Positions 39,312 to 47,867 of a stretch of DNA of 64,000 nucleotides are shown piece after piece (positions within the stretch are counted from its first letter, which is position 1; every line of letters starts with the position of its first letter). A program made the translations under genes and the position numbers. This DNA comes from Streptomyces panaciradicis. Lineage in GTDB: Bacteria; Actinomycetota; Actinomycetes; Streptomycetales; Streptomycetaceae. A model generated the notes under the pieces. That model was not told where the DNA came from. It searched no databases and worked only from the letters and a program-made list of their open reading frames with translations. The stretch lies in contig NZ_JAMGBF010000034.1 in assembly GCF_023516615.1 (NCBI RefSeq), positions 1 to 64,000 of the forward strand, in the 5' to 3' direction.

Positions 39312-39741
39312 TCCGGGCCTCGGTCTCGGGGGTGAGGGCGGTGACGGCGAAGGCGGTCGGCCACATGTCGCCGTCGTCGAGGTTGGCCGGGTCGTTGAAG
39401 CCGAGGGTGGAGTAGCGGGCCTTGAACTTGCCCGACGGCTGGAAGAAGCAGACGATCTTGCCGTTCCTGGCGTAGGCGGGCATGCCGTACCAGGTCTTCG
39501 GCGCCAGTTCGGGCGCGGCGGCCTTGACCAGGGCGTGGATGCCCTCGGCGAGGAGGCGGTCCTCCTCGGGCATCTCCGCGATCTTCGCCAGTACCTCCGC
39601 CTCCGGGTCCGCCTTCGCCTTCGAGGTGCGCGAGCCGCCGCGTGCGCTCGACTTCAGCTCCTTGGCGCGCTCCTTCATCGCGTCGCGCTCCTCGGCGGTG
39701 AAGCCGTCGTACTTCTCGTCGGTCTTCGCCTTCGTGGCCAT
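39280..39741 (-). CDS. DUF1801-like (YdhG/iron-chaperone-fold) protein
   Basis: 153 aa. A Lys/Glu/Ala-rich N-terminal part (about 1-60, EERDAMKERAKELKSSARGG) precedes a DUF1801-type domain with PELAPKTWYGMPAYARNGKIVCFFQPSGKFKARYSTLGF, whose aromatic core is conserved. Family members are small frataxin-like-fold proteins of unknown function. The coding end overlaps the convergent hydrolase by 32 bp, so antisense RNA overlap is inevitable. Confidence 0.85.
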   Translation of the reverse strand: MATKAKTDEKYDGFTAEERDAMKERAKELKSSARGGSRTSKAKADPEAEVLAKIAEMPEEDRLLAEGIHALVKAAAPELAPKTWYGMPAYARNGKIVCFFQPSGKFKARYSTLGFNDPANLDDGDMWPTAFAVTALTPETEARITDLVRRAAS

Positions 39742-39844
39742 GGCAGATCTCCTCCGTCGTGGGGCCGTCCCGCTGCCCTTTCATGCTAGGAAGCGGCACC
39801 GACTGGGCGCTTCTCGAAAACTGACCGATGGCCCGGTACGGCGG

Positions 39845-39884
39845 AAGGGCGCCTTCCGTGCCCGTCGGCACGGAAGGCGCCCTT
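39845..39884 (-). terminator. Intrinsic terminator after the transglycosylase-like gene
   Basis: An 18-bp perfect stem (39845-39862 with 39867-39884) and a 4-nt loop. It begins 30 bp after the stop of the leftward gene at 39915. Confidence 0.85.
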
Positions 39885-39914
39885 CGCCCGTGATGCTGAT
39901 GCCGGTGCTGCGGC

Positions 39915-40334
39915 TCAGTACCAGCCGTTGGCCTGCCAGAAGGACCAGGCGCCGGCCGGGCTGCCGTAGCGGGACTTCATGTAGTCCAGACCCCACTTGA
40001 TCTGGGTCTTGGCGTTGGTCTTCCAGTCCGCGCCGGCGGAGGCCATCTTCGAGCCGGGCAGCGCCTGGACCAGGCCGTAGGCGCCGGAGGAGGAGTTGGT
40101 CGCGGTGACGTTCCAGCCGCTCTCGTGAGAGACGATGTTGCTGAAGGCGGCGTACTGCGCGGCGTTCGGGATCATCTGGTGCGCGATCGCCCTGGCCTCG
40201 GTGGCCGAGTCGGCGGTCGCCGCGTGCGCGGGGGCCGCGGTCAGCACCATGCCGGTGGTGGCGGCGGCCACGGCGACGCCGGCGAGAGCCTTCTTCGGGG
40301 ACGAGATGCGGCGGGCGATGCGGGAGACGAGCAC
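39915..40334 (-). CDS. Secreted lytic-transglycosylase-like (SLT-fold) protein
   Basis: 139 aa from GTG 40334, selected for AAAGG 6 bp upstream and because it yields a clean signal peptide (about 1-38, ending PAHA). The domain contains SNIVSHESGWNVTATNSSSGAYGLVQALPGSKM, where Glu71 is the expected catalytic residue, then DWKTNAKTQIKWGLDYMKSRYGSPAGAWSFW. This is the small secreted SLT type of Streptomyces spores and hyphae, predicted to cleave peptidoglycan. The 5' leader carries no recognisable c-di-AMP (ydaO) element. Confidence 0.85.
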   Translation of the reverse strand: MLVSRIARRISSPKKALAGVAVAAATTGMVLTAAPAHAATADSATEARAIAHQMIPNAAQYAAFSNIVSHESGWNVTATNSSSGAYGLVQALPGSKMASAGADWKTNAKTQIKWGLDYMKSRYGSPAGAWSFWQANGWY

Positions 40335-40637
40335 GGGAAACCTTTTCTTCGGGGACAGGGTGTCGGACACGGACCGGGTCCGGGGACCCGGGTCATGCGT
40401 CGGCGCCGAGGCCCTGAGGGCTCGTCGGCGCCGTGCGACGTCGTCCAGAGAAACAGGCTCGCGGGATGTCCGCAAAGACCCCTTTTACTAGTTGTGGCCG
40501 CATCTGGGGTGCGGGCGACGGTTGTGATCTGGCTCTCAAAGCGCAGGTCAGACGCCGTTATGTCGTGGGCATGGCGTCCGATATGCACTACTAGGTCGGA
40601 TCGTGGGTGATGTGGGTCATGTGGGGCGGTTCACCGC
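40335..40637. other. Long leader/intergenic region upstream of the transglycosylase-like gene
   Basis: No gene is supported. On the minus strand the region carries two GC-rich hairpins within 110 bp of the start (one built on GACCCGGGTC/GGACCCGG, the other flanked by two GGCGCC palindromes near 40410-40435). Upstream is a less G+C-rich stretch around 40485-40500 containing ACTAGT, a likely promoter zone. I looked for but did not find a ydaO riboswitch. Confidence 0.5.
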
Positions 40638-41771
40638 TCAACGACCCTCGAATGTGACCGCGGTCTCGAAAGCCGCCCGCCGTGTGGCTCTGCGTAGCGC
40701 CTTGAGCACGGCCGGACCGAGGGTCAGGGTCAGTACGACGGTGACCACGGCCCGGCCCAGGTCCCAGCCCAGCGAGGTGGCCGCGCAGTACGCGAGGAAC
40801 CGGGCGAGATTGGCCGGGACGGCGGCGTGCGGGTCGAAGGAGATGTTCGACGCCAGGGCGCCCATGAAGGGCCAGCCGGCCAGGTTCATGATCGTGCCGT
40901 AGGCGAAGGCGGCGAGGAAGCCGTAGGCGGCGAGCAGGGCCAGCTCGCCGCGGCCCCGCAGCCGGCCGGAGCCCGGAAGCAGCCCGGACCCCATCGTGAA
41001 CCAGCCCATCGCCAGCATCTGGAACGGCATCCACGGACCGACCCCGCCCGTCAGCAGCGCCGACGCGAACATCGTCAGCGAGCCGAGGGTGAAGCCGAAG
41101 CCGGGACCCAGGACCCGCCCGCTGAGCACCATCAGGAAGAACATCGGCTCGATGCCCGCGGTCCCGGCCCCCAGCGGCCGCAGGGCGGCGCCGGTCGCGG
41201 CGAGCACGCCCAGCATGGCCACGGCCTTCGGACCGAGGCCCGACTCGGAGATCGTCGCCGCCACGACGGCGACGAGCAGCACCAGCAGCCCGGCGAACAG
41301 CCACGGGGCGTCCTGGGCATGCGCGGCGAGACCGGACCCCGGCGGGGCGAGAAAGGGCCAGCCGAAGGCCACGACGCCGACGGCACTGACGAGGGCGAGA
41401 GCGGCGAGCGAGCGGGGGCCGAGGCGGACGGCGGCGGCGCGGGGGGCAGGCGTGGCATGCGCGGTACGGGTGGCACGGGCGGCAGAGGTGGCAGAGGTGG
41501 CACGTGCGGACGGGGGCAGGGTGGCCGGGGCTGGGGTGGAGGGCCCAGGGACGGCCGGGCCGGGGGTGTCCGGGCCGGGGGTGTCCGGACCAGGGACGGT
41601 CGGGCCAGGGACGGTCGGGCCTGGGACGGCCGGGCCACGGGCGTCCGGGCCAGGGGTGGAGGGCCCAGGGACGGCCGGGCCAAAGGTGAGCCCAGGGGCG
41701 GCCGGGCCGGAGGTGGCCGGGGCTGGGGTGTCCGGCCCAGGGGCGGGCGAACCAGGGGTGTCCGGGGTCAT
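40638..41771 (-). CDS. ECF transporter S component with Pro-rich N-terminal extension
   Basis: 377 aa. Residues 1 to about 125 are Pro/Gly/Ala/Thr low complexity (PGPDTPGPSTPG-type units), then about six membrane helices in a CbrT/ECF-S-like fold with GIEPMFFLMVLSGRVLGPGFGFTLGSLTMFASALLTGGVGPWMPFQMLAMGW. The ATG overlaps the stop of the ATPase gene (ATGA), supporting this start in spite of the odd N-terminus. It is the substrate-binding membrane subunit of the ECF transporter. The cobalamin riboswitch at the head of the operon indicates a corrinoid or cobalt-related cargo. Confidence 0.82.
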   Translation of the reverse strand: MTPDTPGSPAPGPDTPAPATSGPAAPGLTFGPAVPGPSTPGPDARGPAVPGPTVPGPTVPGPDTPGPDTPGPAVPGPSTPAPATLPPSARATSATSAARATRTAHATPAPRAAAVRLGPRSLAALALVSAVGVVAFGWPFLAPPGSGLAAHAQDAPWLFAGLLVLLVAVVAATISESGLGPKAVAMLGVLAATGAALRPLGAGTAGIEPMFFLMVLSGRVLGPGFGFTLGSLTMFASALLTGGVGPWMPFQMLAMGWFTMGSGLLPGSGRLRGRGELALLAAYGFLAAFAYGTIMNLAGWPFMGALASNISFDPHAAVPANLARFLAYCAATSLGWDLGRAVVTVVLTLTLGPAVLKALRRATRRAAFETAVTFEGR

Positions 41772-43477
41772 GCGAGGGCCTCCCGTACCTGGGTGACCGT
41801 GAGCCATGGGTGGGGGGCGAGGATCTTTGTGACCTGGGGGGCGAAGGAGGGGGAGGAGACCACGACCTCCGCGGTCGGGCCGTCGGCGATCACCTCGCCC
41901 TCCGCGAGGAGGATCACGCGGTCGGCGAGTTCCGCGGCCAGTTCCACGTCGTGCGTCGCGAGGACGATCGCGTGACCGTCGGCCGCGAGGCCGCGCAGCA
42001 GGGTGACCAGGCGGCCCTTCGCGGCGTAGTCCAGCCCCCGGGTCGGCTCGTCGAGGAGCAGCAGCGGGGGACGGGCGGCCAGGACCACGGCCAGCGCGAG
42101 CGTGAGGCGCTGCCCCTCCGAGAGGTCGCGGGGGTGGGTGTCGTCGGGGACGCCGGGCAGCAGCCGGGACAGCAGCGCGCGGCAGCTGCCGGGGGCTGCC
42201 TGGGCGTCCCGGTCGGCCGCCGCGCACTCGGCGGCGACCGTGTCCGCGTAGAGGAGGTCGCGGGGTTCCTGCGGGACCAGGCCCACGTGGCGCACCAGGT
42301 CCCGGGGCGGGGTGCGGTGCGGGACGAGACCGCCGACGCGGACCGTGCCCGCGGTGGGCTCGACGAGGCCGACGAGGGTGTTGAGCAGGGTGGACTTCCC
42401 GGCGCCGTTGCGGCCCATCAGGGCGACGGTCTCACCGGCGGTGAGGGTGAGACCGACCTCGTGGAGCGCCTCGGTGTGCGCACGGCGGACGGTCAGGGCA
42501 CGCACCTCGGCGGCGTGGCCGGACCCCGGAGCCGGTTCTGCCGTGACCTTGCGGCGGCCGGGGAACCAGCGCGGTCCGCGGGGGCGGGCGGGCGGCGGCG
42601 TCCCGTTCGTCTTCGGGCCGTGGGCCGCCTCGGCGGCGGGACCGGCGGCGCGGGGCGCGGGGCCGGTCAGCCGCTCGCGCAGTCCGGCCGCCCTGCGGCG
42701 GGCGTCCCTGACCGTCAGCGGCAGCGGGGACCAGCCCGCCAGCCGCCCCAGCTCCACCACCGGCGGACACACCGGGGACACGGCCATCATCTCCGCGGGC
42801 GCGCCCAGCAGCGGGGCCTCACCCGGGGCCGGCAGGACCGCCACGCGGTCGGCGTACTGGATGACGCGTTCCAGGCGGTGTTCCGCCATGAGGACGGTCG
42901 TGCCCAGGTCGTGGACCAGGCGCTGGAGGACCGCGAGGACCTCCTCGGCCGCCGCCGGGTCCAGGGCCGACGTCGGTTCGTCGAGGACCAGGACCTGCGG
43001 ATGGGGAGTGAGGACCGAGCCGATGGCCACGCGCTGCCGCTGCCCGCCGGACAGGGTGGCGAGGGAACGGTCGCGGAGGTCGGAGAGACCGAGGAGATCC
43101 AGCGTCTCCTCGACCCGGCGGCGCATCACCGCCGGAGCCAGCCCCAACGACTCCATCCCATAGGCCAGTTCGTCCTCGACCGTGTCCGTCACGAAGTGGG
43201 AGAGCGGGTCCTGGCCCACCGTGCCCACCACGTCCGCCAGTTCGCGGGGCTTGTGGGTGCGGGTGTCGCGGCCCGCCACCGTGACCCGGCCGCGCAGGGT
43301 GCCGCCCGTGAAGTGGGGGACGAGGCCGCTGACGGTGTTGAGGAGGGTCGACTTGCCGGTGCCGGACGGGCCCACCAGCAGCACGAGTTCGCCCTCCGGG
43401 ACCTCGAAGTCCACGCCCACGAGGGCGGGTTCGGCCGCCCCGTCGTAGGTCACCGAGACGTCCTCGAAGCGGATCAC
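41768..43477 (-). CDS. ECF transporter ATPase, fused A1-A2
   Basis: 569 aa from GTG 43477 behind AAGGAG. Two ABC ATPase halves. The first has Walker A GPSGTGKST (36-44), signature LSGGQRQR and Walker B VLVLDEPTSALDP. The second has Walker A GRNGAGKST (about 345), a divergent signature LSEGQ, and LLLLDEPTRGLD. A linker of about 70 residues joins them. It energises the ECF complex with EcfT and the S component. GTGA overlap with the EcfT gene and ATGA overlap with the S-component gene. Confidence 0.9.
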   Translation of the reverse strand: MIRFEDVSVTYDGAAEPALVGVDFEVPEGELVLLVGPSGTGKSTLLNTVSGLVPHFTGGTLRGRVTVAGRDTRTHKPRELADVVGTVGQDPLSHFVTDTVEDELAYGMESLGLAPAVMRRRVEETLDLLGLSDLRDRSLATLSGGQRQRVAIGSVLTPHPQVLVLDEPTSALDPAAAEEVLAVLQRLVHDLGTTVLMAEHRLERVIQYADRVAVLPAPGEAPLLGAPAEMMAVSPVCPPVVELGRLAGWSPLPLTVRDARRRAAGLRERLTGPAPRAAGPAAEAAHGPKTNGTPPPARPRGPRWFPGRRKVTAEPAPGSGHAAEVRALTVRRAHTEALHEVGLTLTAGETVALMGRNGAGKSTLLNTLVGLVEPTAGTVRVGGLVPHRTPPRDLVRHVGLVPQEPRDLLYADTVAAECAAADRDAQAAPGSCRALLSRLLPGVPDDTHPRDLSEGQRLTLALAVVLAARPPLLLLDEPTRGLDYAAKGRLVTLLRGLAADGHAIVLATHDVELAAELADRVILLAEGEVIADGPTAEVVVSSPSFAPQVTKILAPHPWLTVTQVREALA

Positions 43478-44628
43478 GACGGCTCCTTGGGAGTGGGGGC
43501 CACGAAGGCGGGCAGCACGGCGACGAGGACGGCCGCCGCCGGCCAGAGGGGCAGGGTCGGGGCCGTGAGCGGGACGACGGCGGGGGCCAGCGCGGCCGGG
43601 TCGGTCGCGGCGGCCAGCGTGAGCAGCGCGGCGGGCACGGCACCGGAGGCCGTCACCAGCCAGGCGCGCGCATCCCAGCGGTCGGGCCGGTACCGCGTGC
43701 GCGGACTGCGGCGACCGCCCAGGCGGAGACCGGCGAGGGACGCGGTGACGCCGGCGAGGAGAAGGGGCAGCCCGTAGGTGCCGGCCTCGGCGGTGAGCAG
43801 CCCGTACGTCCCCGCGCAGACGCCGAGCAGACCGCCGAGGGTGAGCGCGGTGGTCGTACGGCGCACGGGGGCGGGAACCTCGGCGGTGCGGCCGTAGCCT
43901 CGGGCGTCCATGGCCGCGGCGAGGGCCACGGACCGTTCCAGGGCGCCCTCCAGGACGGGCAGACCCACCTGGAGGAGACCGCGGACGCCGCTGTCGGGGC
44001 GGCCCCGCAACCGGCGGGCGGCGCGCAGACGCCGGACGTCGGCGATGAGGTGCGGCGCGAAGGTCAGGGCCACGACGACCGCCACGCCCGCCTCGTACAG
44101 CGCGCCGGGCAGGGACTTCAGCAGCCGGGCCGGGTGGGCGAGGGAGTTCGCCGCGCCCACGCAGATGAGCAGGGCGGCGAGCCGCAGGCCGTCGTAGAGG
44201 GCGAACAGCAGCGACTCGGCGGTGACCGCACCGCCCAGGCGGATGCCCTGCGCCCAGTGCGGGAGCGGGACTTCGGGCAGCGTCACCAGGGTGTGCGTGC
44301 CGGGGACGGGCGAGCCGAGGGCGACGGCGAAGACCAGACGGATGAGCAGAACGGCGAGCGCGAGCCGGAGGAAGGCGGTGTAGGAGCGGGCGTCGGGCGT
44401 TCGGGGACGGCAGGTGGAGACGACGTAGGCGGAGGCGGCGATCAGCAGGGCGAGGAGCAGCGGGTTGCCGGTCCGGGTGGCCGCGGTGCCGAGCGCGAGC
44501 GACCACAGCCACCAGGCACCAGGGTGCACGAGGGCACGCCGGCGCCGTGAACGGGGCGGGGGGACGTCCGCCGAGGCCCGCCGCCCCCCGCCCTGTGCGG
44601 ACCGCTCAGGGCTGTGAAGGTCAGGCAT
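43474..44628 (-). CDS. ECF transporter transmembrane protein (EcfT/CbiQ family)
   Basis: 384 aa, ATG 44628, overlapping the upstream gene end by 8 bp. Several membrane helices; the coupling region AARRLRGRPDSG and later AMDARGYGRT are the two Ala-Arg-Gly motifs by which EcfT contacts the ATPase. The first 40 residues are charged and Pro-rich. It is the scaffold of the transporter. Confidence 0.88.
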   Translation of the reverse strand: MPDLHSPERSAQGGGRRASADVPPPRSRRRRALVHPGAWWLWSLALGTAATRTGNPLLLALLIAASAYVVSTCRPRTPDARSYTAFLRLALAVLLIRLVFAVALGSPVPGTHTLVTLPEVPLPHWAQGIRLGGAVTAESLLFALYDGLRLAALLICVGAANSLAHPARLLKSLPGALYEAGVAVVVALTFAPHLIADVRRLRAARRLRGRPDSGVRGLLQVGLPVLEGALERSVALAAAMDARGYGRTAEVPAPVRRTTTALTLGGLLGVCAGTYGLLTAEAGTYGLPLLLAGVTASLAGLRLGGRRSPRTRYRPDRWDARAWLVTASGAVPAALLTLAAATDPAALAPAVVPLTAPTLPLWPAAAVLVAVLPAFVAPTPKEPS

Positions 44629-45244
44629 GCCTGCGCCGTCGTGCCTGCCACGCCGCCGCGGCGCCCAGCAGCGCCACGGCCCCCGCACCCACGTACAGGC
44701 CCACCGACGGGCCGCTGCCGCCGCCGTCCGTGTGCTTGTCCTCGGCGGCCGACACCTGCTCGCCGCACCCCTTCGCCGGATACCCGGCGATCGCGCACAG
44801 CAGGGCGTTGGTGTCGTAGCGCAGGGGCCCCGCCACCGCGGCCAGGGCGTCCGCCGTCGTCGCGGCGGACGGCACCCGGGCGCACGCGGTGCGGCGCGCG
44901 GGAGGCCGCCCGGCGGACGGGGCGTCCTTCGCCGTACCGAAGTCGATGAGCAGGGCGATCCGCTTCTCGCCCCGCACCGCCGGAGTCCTCGCGCAGATCG
45001 TCGCGAAGGACGTCGTGCCGCGCGGCTTCGCCGCGTCCCCCGAGTCCTCGCTCACCGCGAAGCGGAAGCCCTGGACGTCGCCGTCGGAGGGGCGGGCGGT
45101 GGCGGGGCCCTGGGTGGCGTAGGTCCAGCGGCCGGAGTCGTACGTCCAGAAGGACCAGTAGCGGTAACCGGTCGCCCCGGCCGGTGCGGCGAGGCCCAGG
45201 GTGAGGAACAGGGTGGTGAGGACGAGGACCGCGCGGCGGGTCAC
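44621..45244 (-). CDS. SCO2322-family surface protein
   Basis: 207 aa. A signal peptide (about 1-24, ending GATG), an extracytoplasmic domain with YRYWSFWTYDSGRWTYATQGPATA and PSDGDVQGFRFAVS, four Cys likely in disulfides (CARTP, CARVP, CAIAGY, GCGEQ), then a C-terminal helix and RRRRHA stop-transfer. So it is anchored to the membrane with the domain outside. The YW...GDVxGFRF pattern recalls the beta domain of transcobalamin-like (DUF4430) proteins; this is a weak, by-eye similarity. It overlaps its neighbours on both sides. Confidence 0.85.
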   Translation of the reverse strand: MTRRAVLVLTTLFLTLGLAAPAGATGYRYWSFWTYDSGRWTYATQGPATARPSDGDVQGFRFAVSEDSGDAAKPRGTTSFATICARTPAVRGEKRIALLIDFGTAKDAPSAGRPPARRTACARVPSAATTADALAAVAGPLRYDTNALLCAIAGYPAKGCGEQVSAAEDKHTDGGGSGPSVGLYVGAGAVALLGAAAAWQARRRRHA

Positions 45245-46482
45245 CGCTGCCGCCTCCTGCCGCGCAGCATCAGAGCGAAGCCGATGAGGGCGCCGACGAG
45301 CAGGCCGCCGCCGACCGTCCAGGCGACCCCGAGGCCGCCCTTGTCCTTGCCGTCGGAGGCCTTGGTGTCGGAGGCCTTGGTGTCGTGCGGGCCGGCCGTC
45401 GCGTTGCCGTCGGCGCCCGCGGGGGCGGGGCCGGTGGCGTTGAGCTTGGCGACGAGGTCCACGCCGCCGAAGTCGTGGACGTCACCGCCCTGGGCCGTGG
45501 ACGCGGCGAAGATCAGCTGGGCGTAGGCGCCGGGGCCGGCCTGGGCGGCCCAGCCGGCGGCGTGGGACTCCAGCCAGTGCAGCGGCTTCGCGGCCTGGGA
45601 GTTGAGACCCGCGGTGGACAGGGCGACGACCGCGTCGGCCGTGTTGCCGTAGTCGGGCTGGGGCTTGGCGCCGGGGAGGGCGGTGGTGAGGTGACCGCTC
45701 TTGGCGAGGGTCTTGGCGAGCCAGGCGGCGCCGTTGTCCGCGGCGGCCGCATCCTCGTGGCCGCCGCCGGGGTTCGTGCAGCCCGCGGGCGCGTGGGTGT
45801 CGTCCTGCCTGCTGCCCGCGACCGTCTCGCCGAGCACGCCCAGGACGGCCGCCGCGGTGGCGTCGGCGTTGGCCGCGAGCTTGCCCTTCTTGTCGGGCTG
45901 GTAGGCGAAGGCGCCCGCGTCCGGGCCGTCGCAGGGCAGTGCGAGACCGCGCAGGGCGTCGTAGGGGGACTTGCCGTCCTTGCGGAGGTCCGGCACCGTC
46001 ACGCCGGCCTTGGTCAGGGCGCCGATCACGACGGACGTCGAGTTCGCGTCGCTGGCGCCGCCGGCGGTGAAGCCCCAGCCGCCGTCCTTGTTCTGCAGCG
46101 ACTTCAGCCAGCCGACGGCCTTCTTGACCCCGCCGTCGTGGCCGCCGACCGCGGCCAGGGCCTGGACCGCGGCCGCCGTGCTGTTGGTGTCGGCCTTGCA
46201 GGGCGTGCCGGCGGAGGTGCGGTAGGCGGCGAAGGAGCCGTCGCCGCACTGCTGTCCGGCCAGCCAGGCCACGGCCGCGCCGGCCGGCTCGACGCCCACC
46301 GTGCGCTGCGCGAGCAGTGCGAGCGACTGGCGCCAGACGCCGTCGTAGGTCGGGTCGGAGGTGCCGTAGAGGCCGGCGGGCAGCGAGGCCGAGGGGGACG
46401 GCGAGGCGGCCACCGCGGGGGTCGCGCCGCCGAGTACGGCTATGGCGGCCAGTGCCGCGGCGGTGTGACGGATGACGGTCAT
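45241..46482 (-). CDS. Surface-anchored prenyltransferase/squalene-oxidase-repeat protein
   Basis: 413 aa, ATG 46482. A signal peptide (about 1-26), then an alpha/alpha-barrel built of repeats such as AVAWLAGQQCGDGSFAAY, VGWLKSLQNKDGGWGF and AAWLAKTLAKSGHL, a Pro/Ser/Lys-rich linker, a C-terminal membrane helix and RGRRRQR. Cys in QQCGDG, PCKADT, LPCDGP and GCTNPG suggest extracellular disulfides. The family lacks the acid motif of true cyclases. As the first gene behind a cobalamin riboswitch and an ECF transporter, it may bind corrinoids like the alpha-barrel of transcobalamin; this is inference. Confidence 0.85.
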   Translation of the reverse strand: MTVIRHTAAALAAIAVLGGATPAVAASPSPSASLPAGLYGTSDPTYDGVWRQSLALLAQRTVGVEPAGAAVAWLAGQQCGDGSFAAYRTSAGTPCKADTNSTAAAVQALAAVGGHDGGVKKAVGWLKSLQNKDGGWGFTAGGASDANSTSVVIGALTKAGVTVPDLRKDGKSPYDALRGLALPCDGPDAGAFAYQPDKKGKLAANADATAAAVLGVLGETVAGSRQDDTHAPAGCTNPGGGHEDAAAADNGAAWLAKTLAKSGHLTTALPGAKPQPDYGNTADAVVALSTAGLNSQAAKPLHWLESHAAGWAAQAGPGAYAQLIFAASTAQGGDVHDFGGVDLVAKLNATGPAPAGADGNATAGPHDTKASDTKASDGKDKGGLGVAWTVGGGLLVGALIGFALMLRGRRRQR

Positions 46483-46599
46483 GATCGGCTGCTGCCTCTC
46501 CCTGGGGAGCCGGAAAGCAGCACGGGACAGCCCCGGGCGGCTCGGCTCCGTATACCTCGACGGTGCCGTGTGGCGGCGGGGTGCCGGCACACCTGAGCC

Positions 46600-46734
46600 G
46601 GTCACGATCCGTGTGGGGCGCTCCGGCTGGCCGGTCCGGGACGGACCGGGTCACGGTTGCGGGTCAGCGCCGGATTCGCACCGGCTTTCCCCCGTACGGG
46701 TGTGTGATGACGACCCCGACACTGTACCCGCGGG
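46600..46734 (-). promoter_or_regulatory. Cobalamin (B12) riboswitch
   Basis: Reading the minus strand, GGGGGAAAGCCGGTGCGAAT, then TCCGGCGCTGACCCGCAACCGTGA, is the core of the cobalamin aptamer. The B12-box-like AGCCGGAGCGCCCC follows. It lies about 120 bp upstream of the repeat-protein gene and would repress the five-gene ECF operon when B12 is abundant. Boundaries are approximate. Confidence 0.92.
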
Positions 46735-47739
46735 TCAGGAGCACCCTGAGCGGTGGCTGTGCGTGACCGCCGTCACCGGCGCCGACGCCTGAGACGGCTG
46801 GCACAGCACCAGGGCCAGGTCGTCGGCGGGACGGGCGCCGGTATGGGCGACGAGACGGGCGTAGAGGTGGTCGAGGGCGTCGTCGGGGAGCGGTTCGCGC
46901 AACGCGCGGGCCGCCTCGGGGAGGAGGGGGAAGAGGGTGCCGTCCGGGGAGCGGGCCTCGGTGAGGCCGTCGGTGTAGAGCAGGAGCCGGTCACCGGGCT
47001 GGAGGCGGACCCGGTACTGGCGCGGGTCGGGGTTTAGCCCCAACGGCGGCACGGGCGCCAGGGGTTCGAGCAGCTCGACGCTCCGGCCGGCCCGGACCGG
47101 CGCCGGATGACCGCAGTTGACCAGGCGCACCTCGCCGGGCGCGAACTCGGCCAGTACGGCGGTGACGAAGTCCTCCGCCTCCAGCTGCGGGGCGAGCCGC
47201 TTGTCCAGGTCGGTGACGAGGGCGGGCAGATCGGGTGTCGTGTACGCCAGTTCGCGGAAGGCCGCGACGGTCGCCGCGGACAGCCGCAGCGCCTCCAGTC
47301 CGTGCCCGCGGACGTCGCCGACGAGCACCCGCAGGCCGTACGGCGTCGCCGCGGCGTCGTACACGTCGCCGCCGACGGCCGATTCTGCGGCGGCGCAGTG
47401 GTAGCGGGTGCAGACGTGGATGCCGACCAGGTCCCGGGAGATGGGCCGCAGGATCAGCTGCTGGGTGCTGCGGGCCACCTCACGGGCCTGCGCGAGGGCC
47501 GCCTCCAGCGAGGTGCGGTGCCGTGCCAGGCACGGGGCGACGGCACAGCCCAGCAGCAGGCCGCCGTACTCGGTGCCGAACCGCGCGGAGGCCAGGTCGC
47601 CGTCGCCGGCGCCCACGGCCAGACCGAGCGCCGCGGCGCAGCAGCAGACGAGCAGGGTGCGGCCGCGGCCCAGCCGCGCACTGGCCAGGAGCGGACCGAG
47701 CAGGAGCGGTGTGACCGGCATCGCGTGCATGGCGTTCAT
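46735..47739 (-). CDS. PP2C/SpoIIE-family protein phosphatase, membrane-associated
   Basis: 334 aa from ATG 47739. Two or three N-terminal hydrophobic segments (about 8-70) precede a SpoIIE domain with GGDVYDA (metal Asp), LVGDVRGHGLEA, LVNCGHPAPV, LLLYTDGLTEAR and a C-terminal ADDLALVL. It dephosphorylates Ser/Thr of unknown partners, probably anti-sigma-factor antagonists. No kinase or antagonist gene is adjacent. Its stop abuts the cobalamin riboswitch, so the ECF-operon promoter must lie inside its 3' end or transcripts read through. Confidence 0.88.
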   Translation of the reverse strand: MNAMHAMPVTPLLLGPLLASARLGRGRTLLVCCCAAALGLAVGAGDGDLASARFGTEYGGLLLGCAVAPCLARHRTSLEAALAQAREVARSTQQLILRPISRDLVGIHVCTRYHCAAAESAVGGDVYDAAATPYGLRVLVGDVRGHGLEALRLSAATVAAFRELAYTTPDLPALVTDLDKRLAPQLEAEDFVTAVLAEFAPGEVRLVNCGHPAPVRAGRSVELLEPLAPVPPLGLNPDPRQYRVRLQPGDRLLLYTDGLTEARSPDGTLFPLLPEAARALREPLPDDALDHLYARLVAHTGARPADDLALVLCQPSQASAPVTAVTHSHRSGCS

Positions 47740-47867
47740 CGCGCTGTTCCTGTTCCCTCTCCGCTGCCCTCCCCGACGAGGTCCGAATATCCACCGTTCG
47801 TCGCATGCCGACGTGGACTTGAGCGCAACTCGTCGCAAAGTGCCGACAACTGCCCAGTCCCTGGGGT

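Noticed and set aside
40335..40637. c-di-AMP (ydaO) riboswitch upstream of the transglycosylase-like gene
   Set aside because: Such elements precede some Streptomyces wall-hydrolase genes, but none of the conserved ydaO core sequences is present here.
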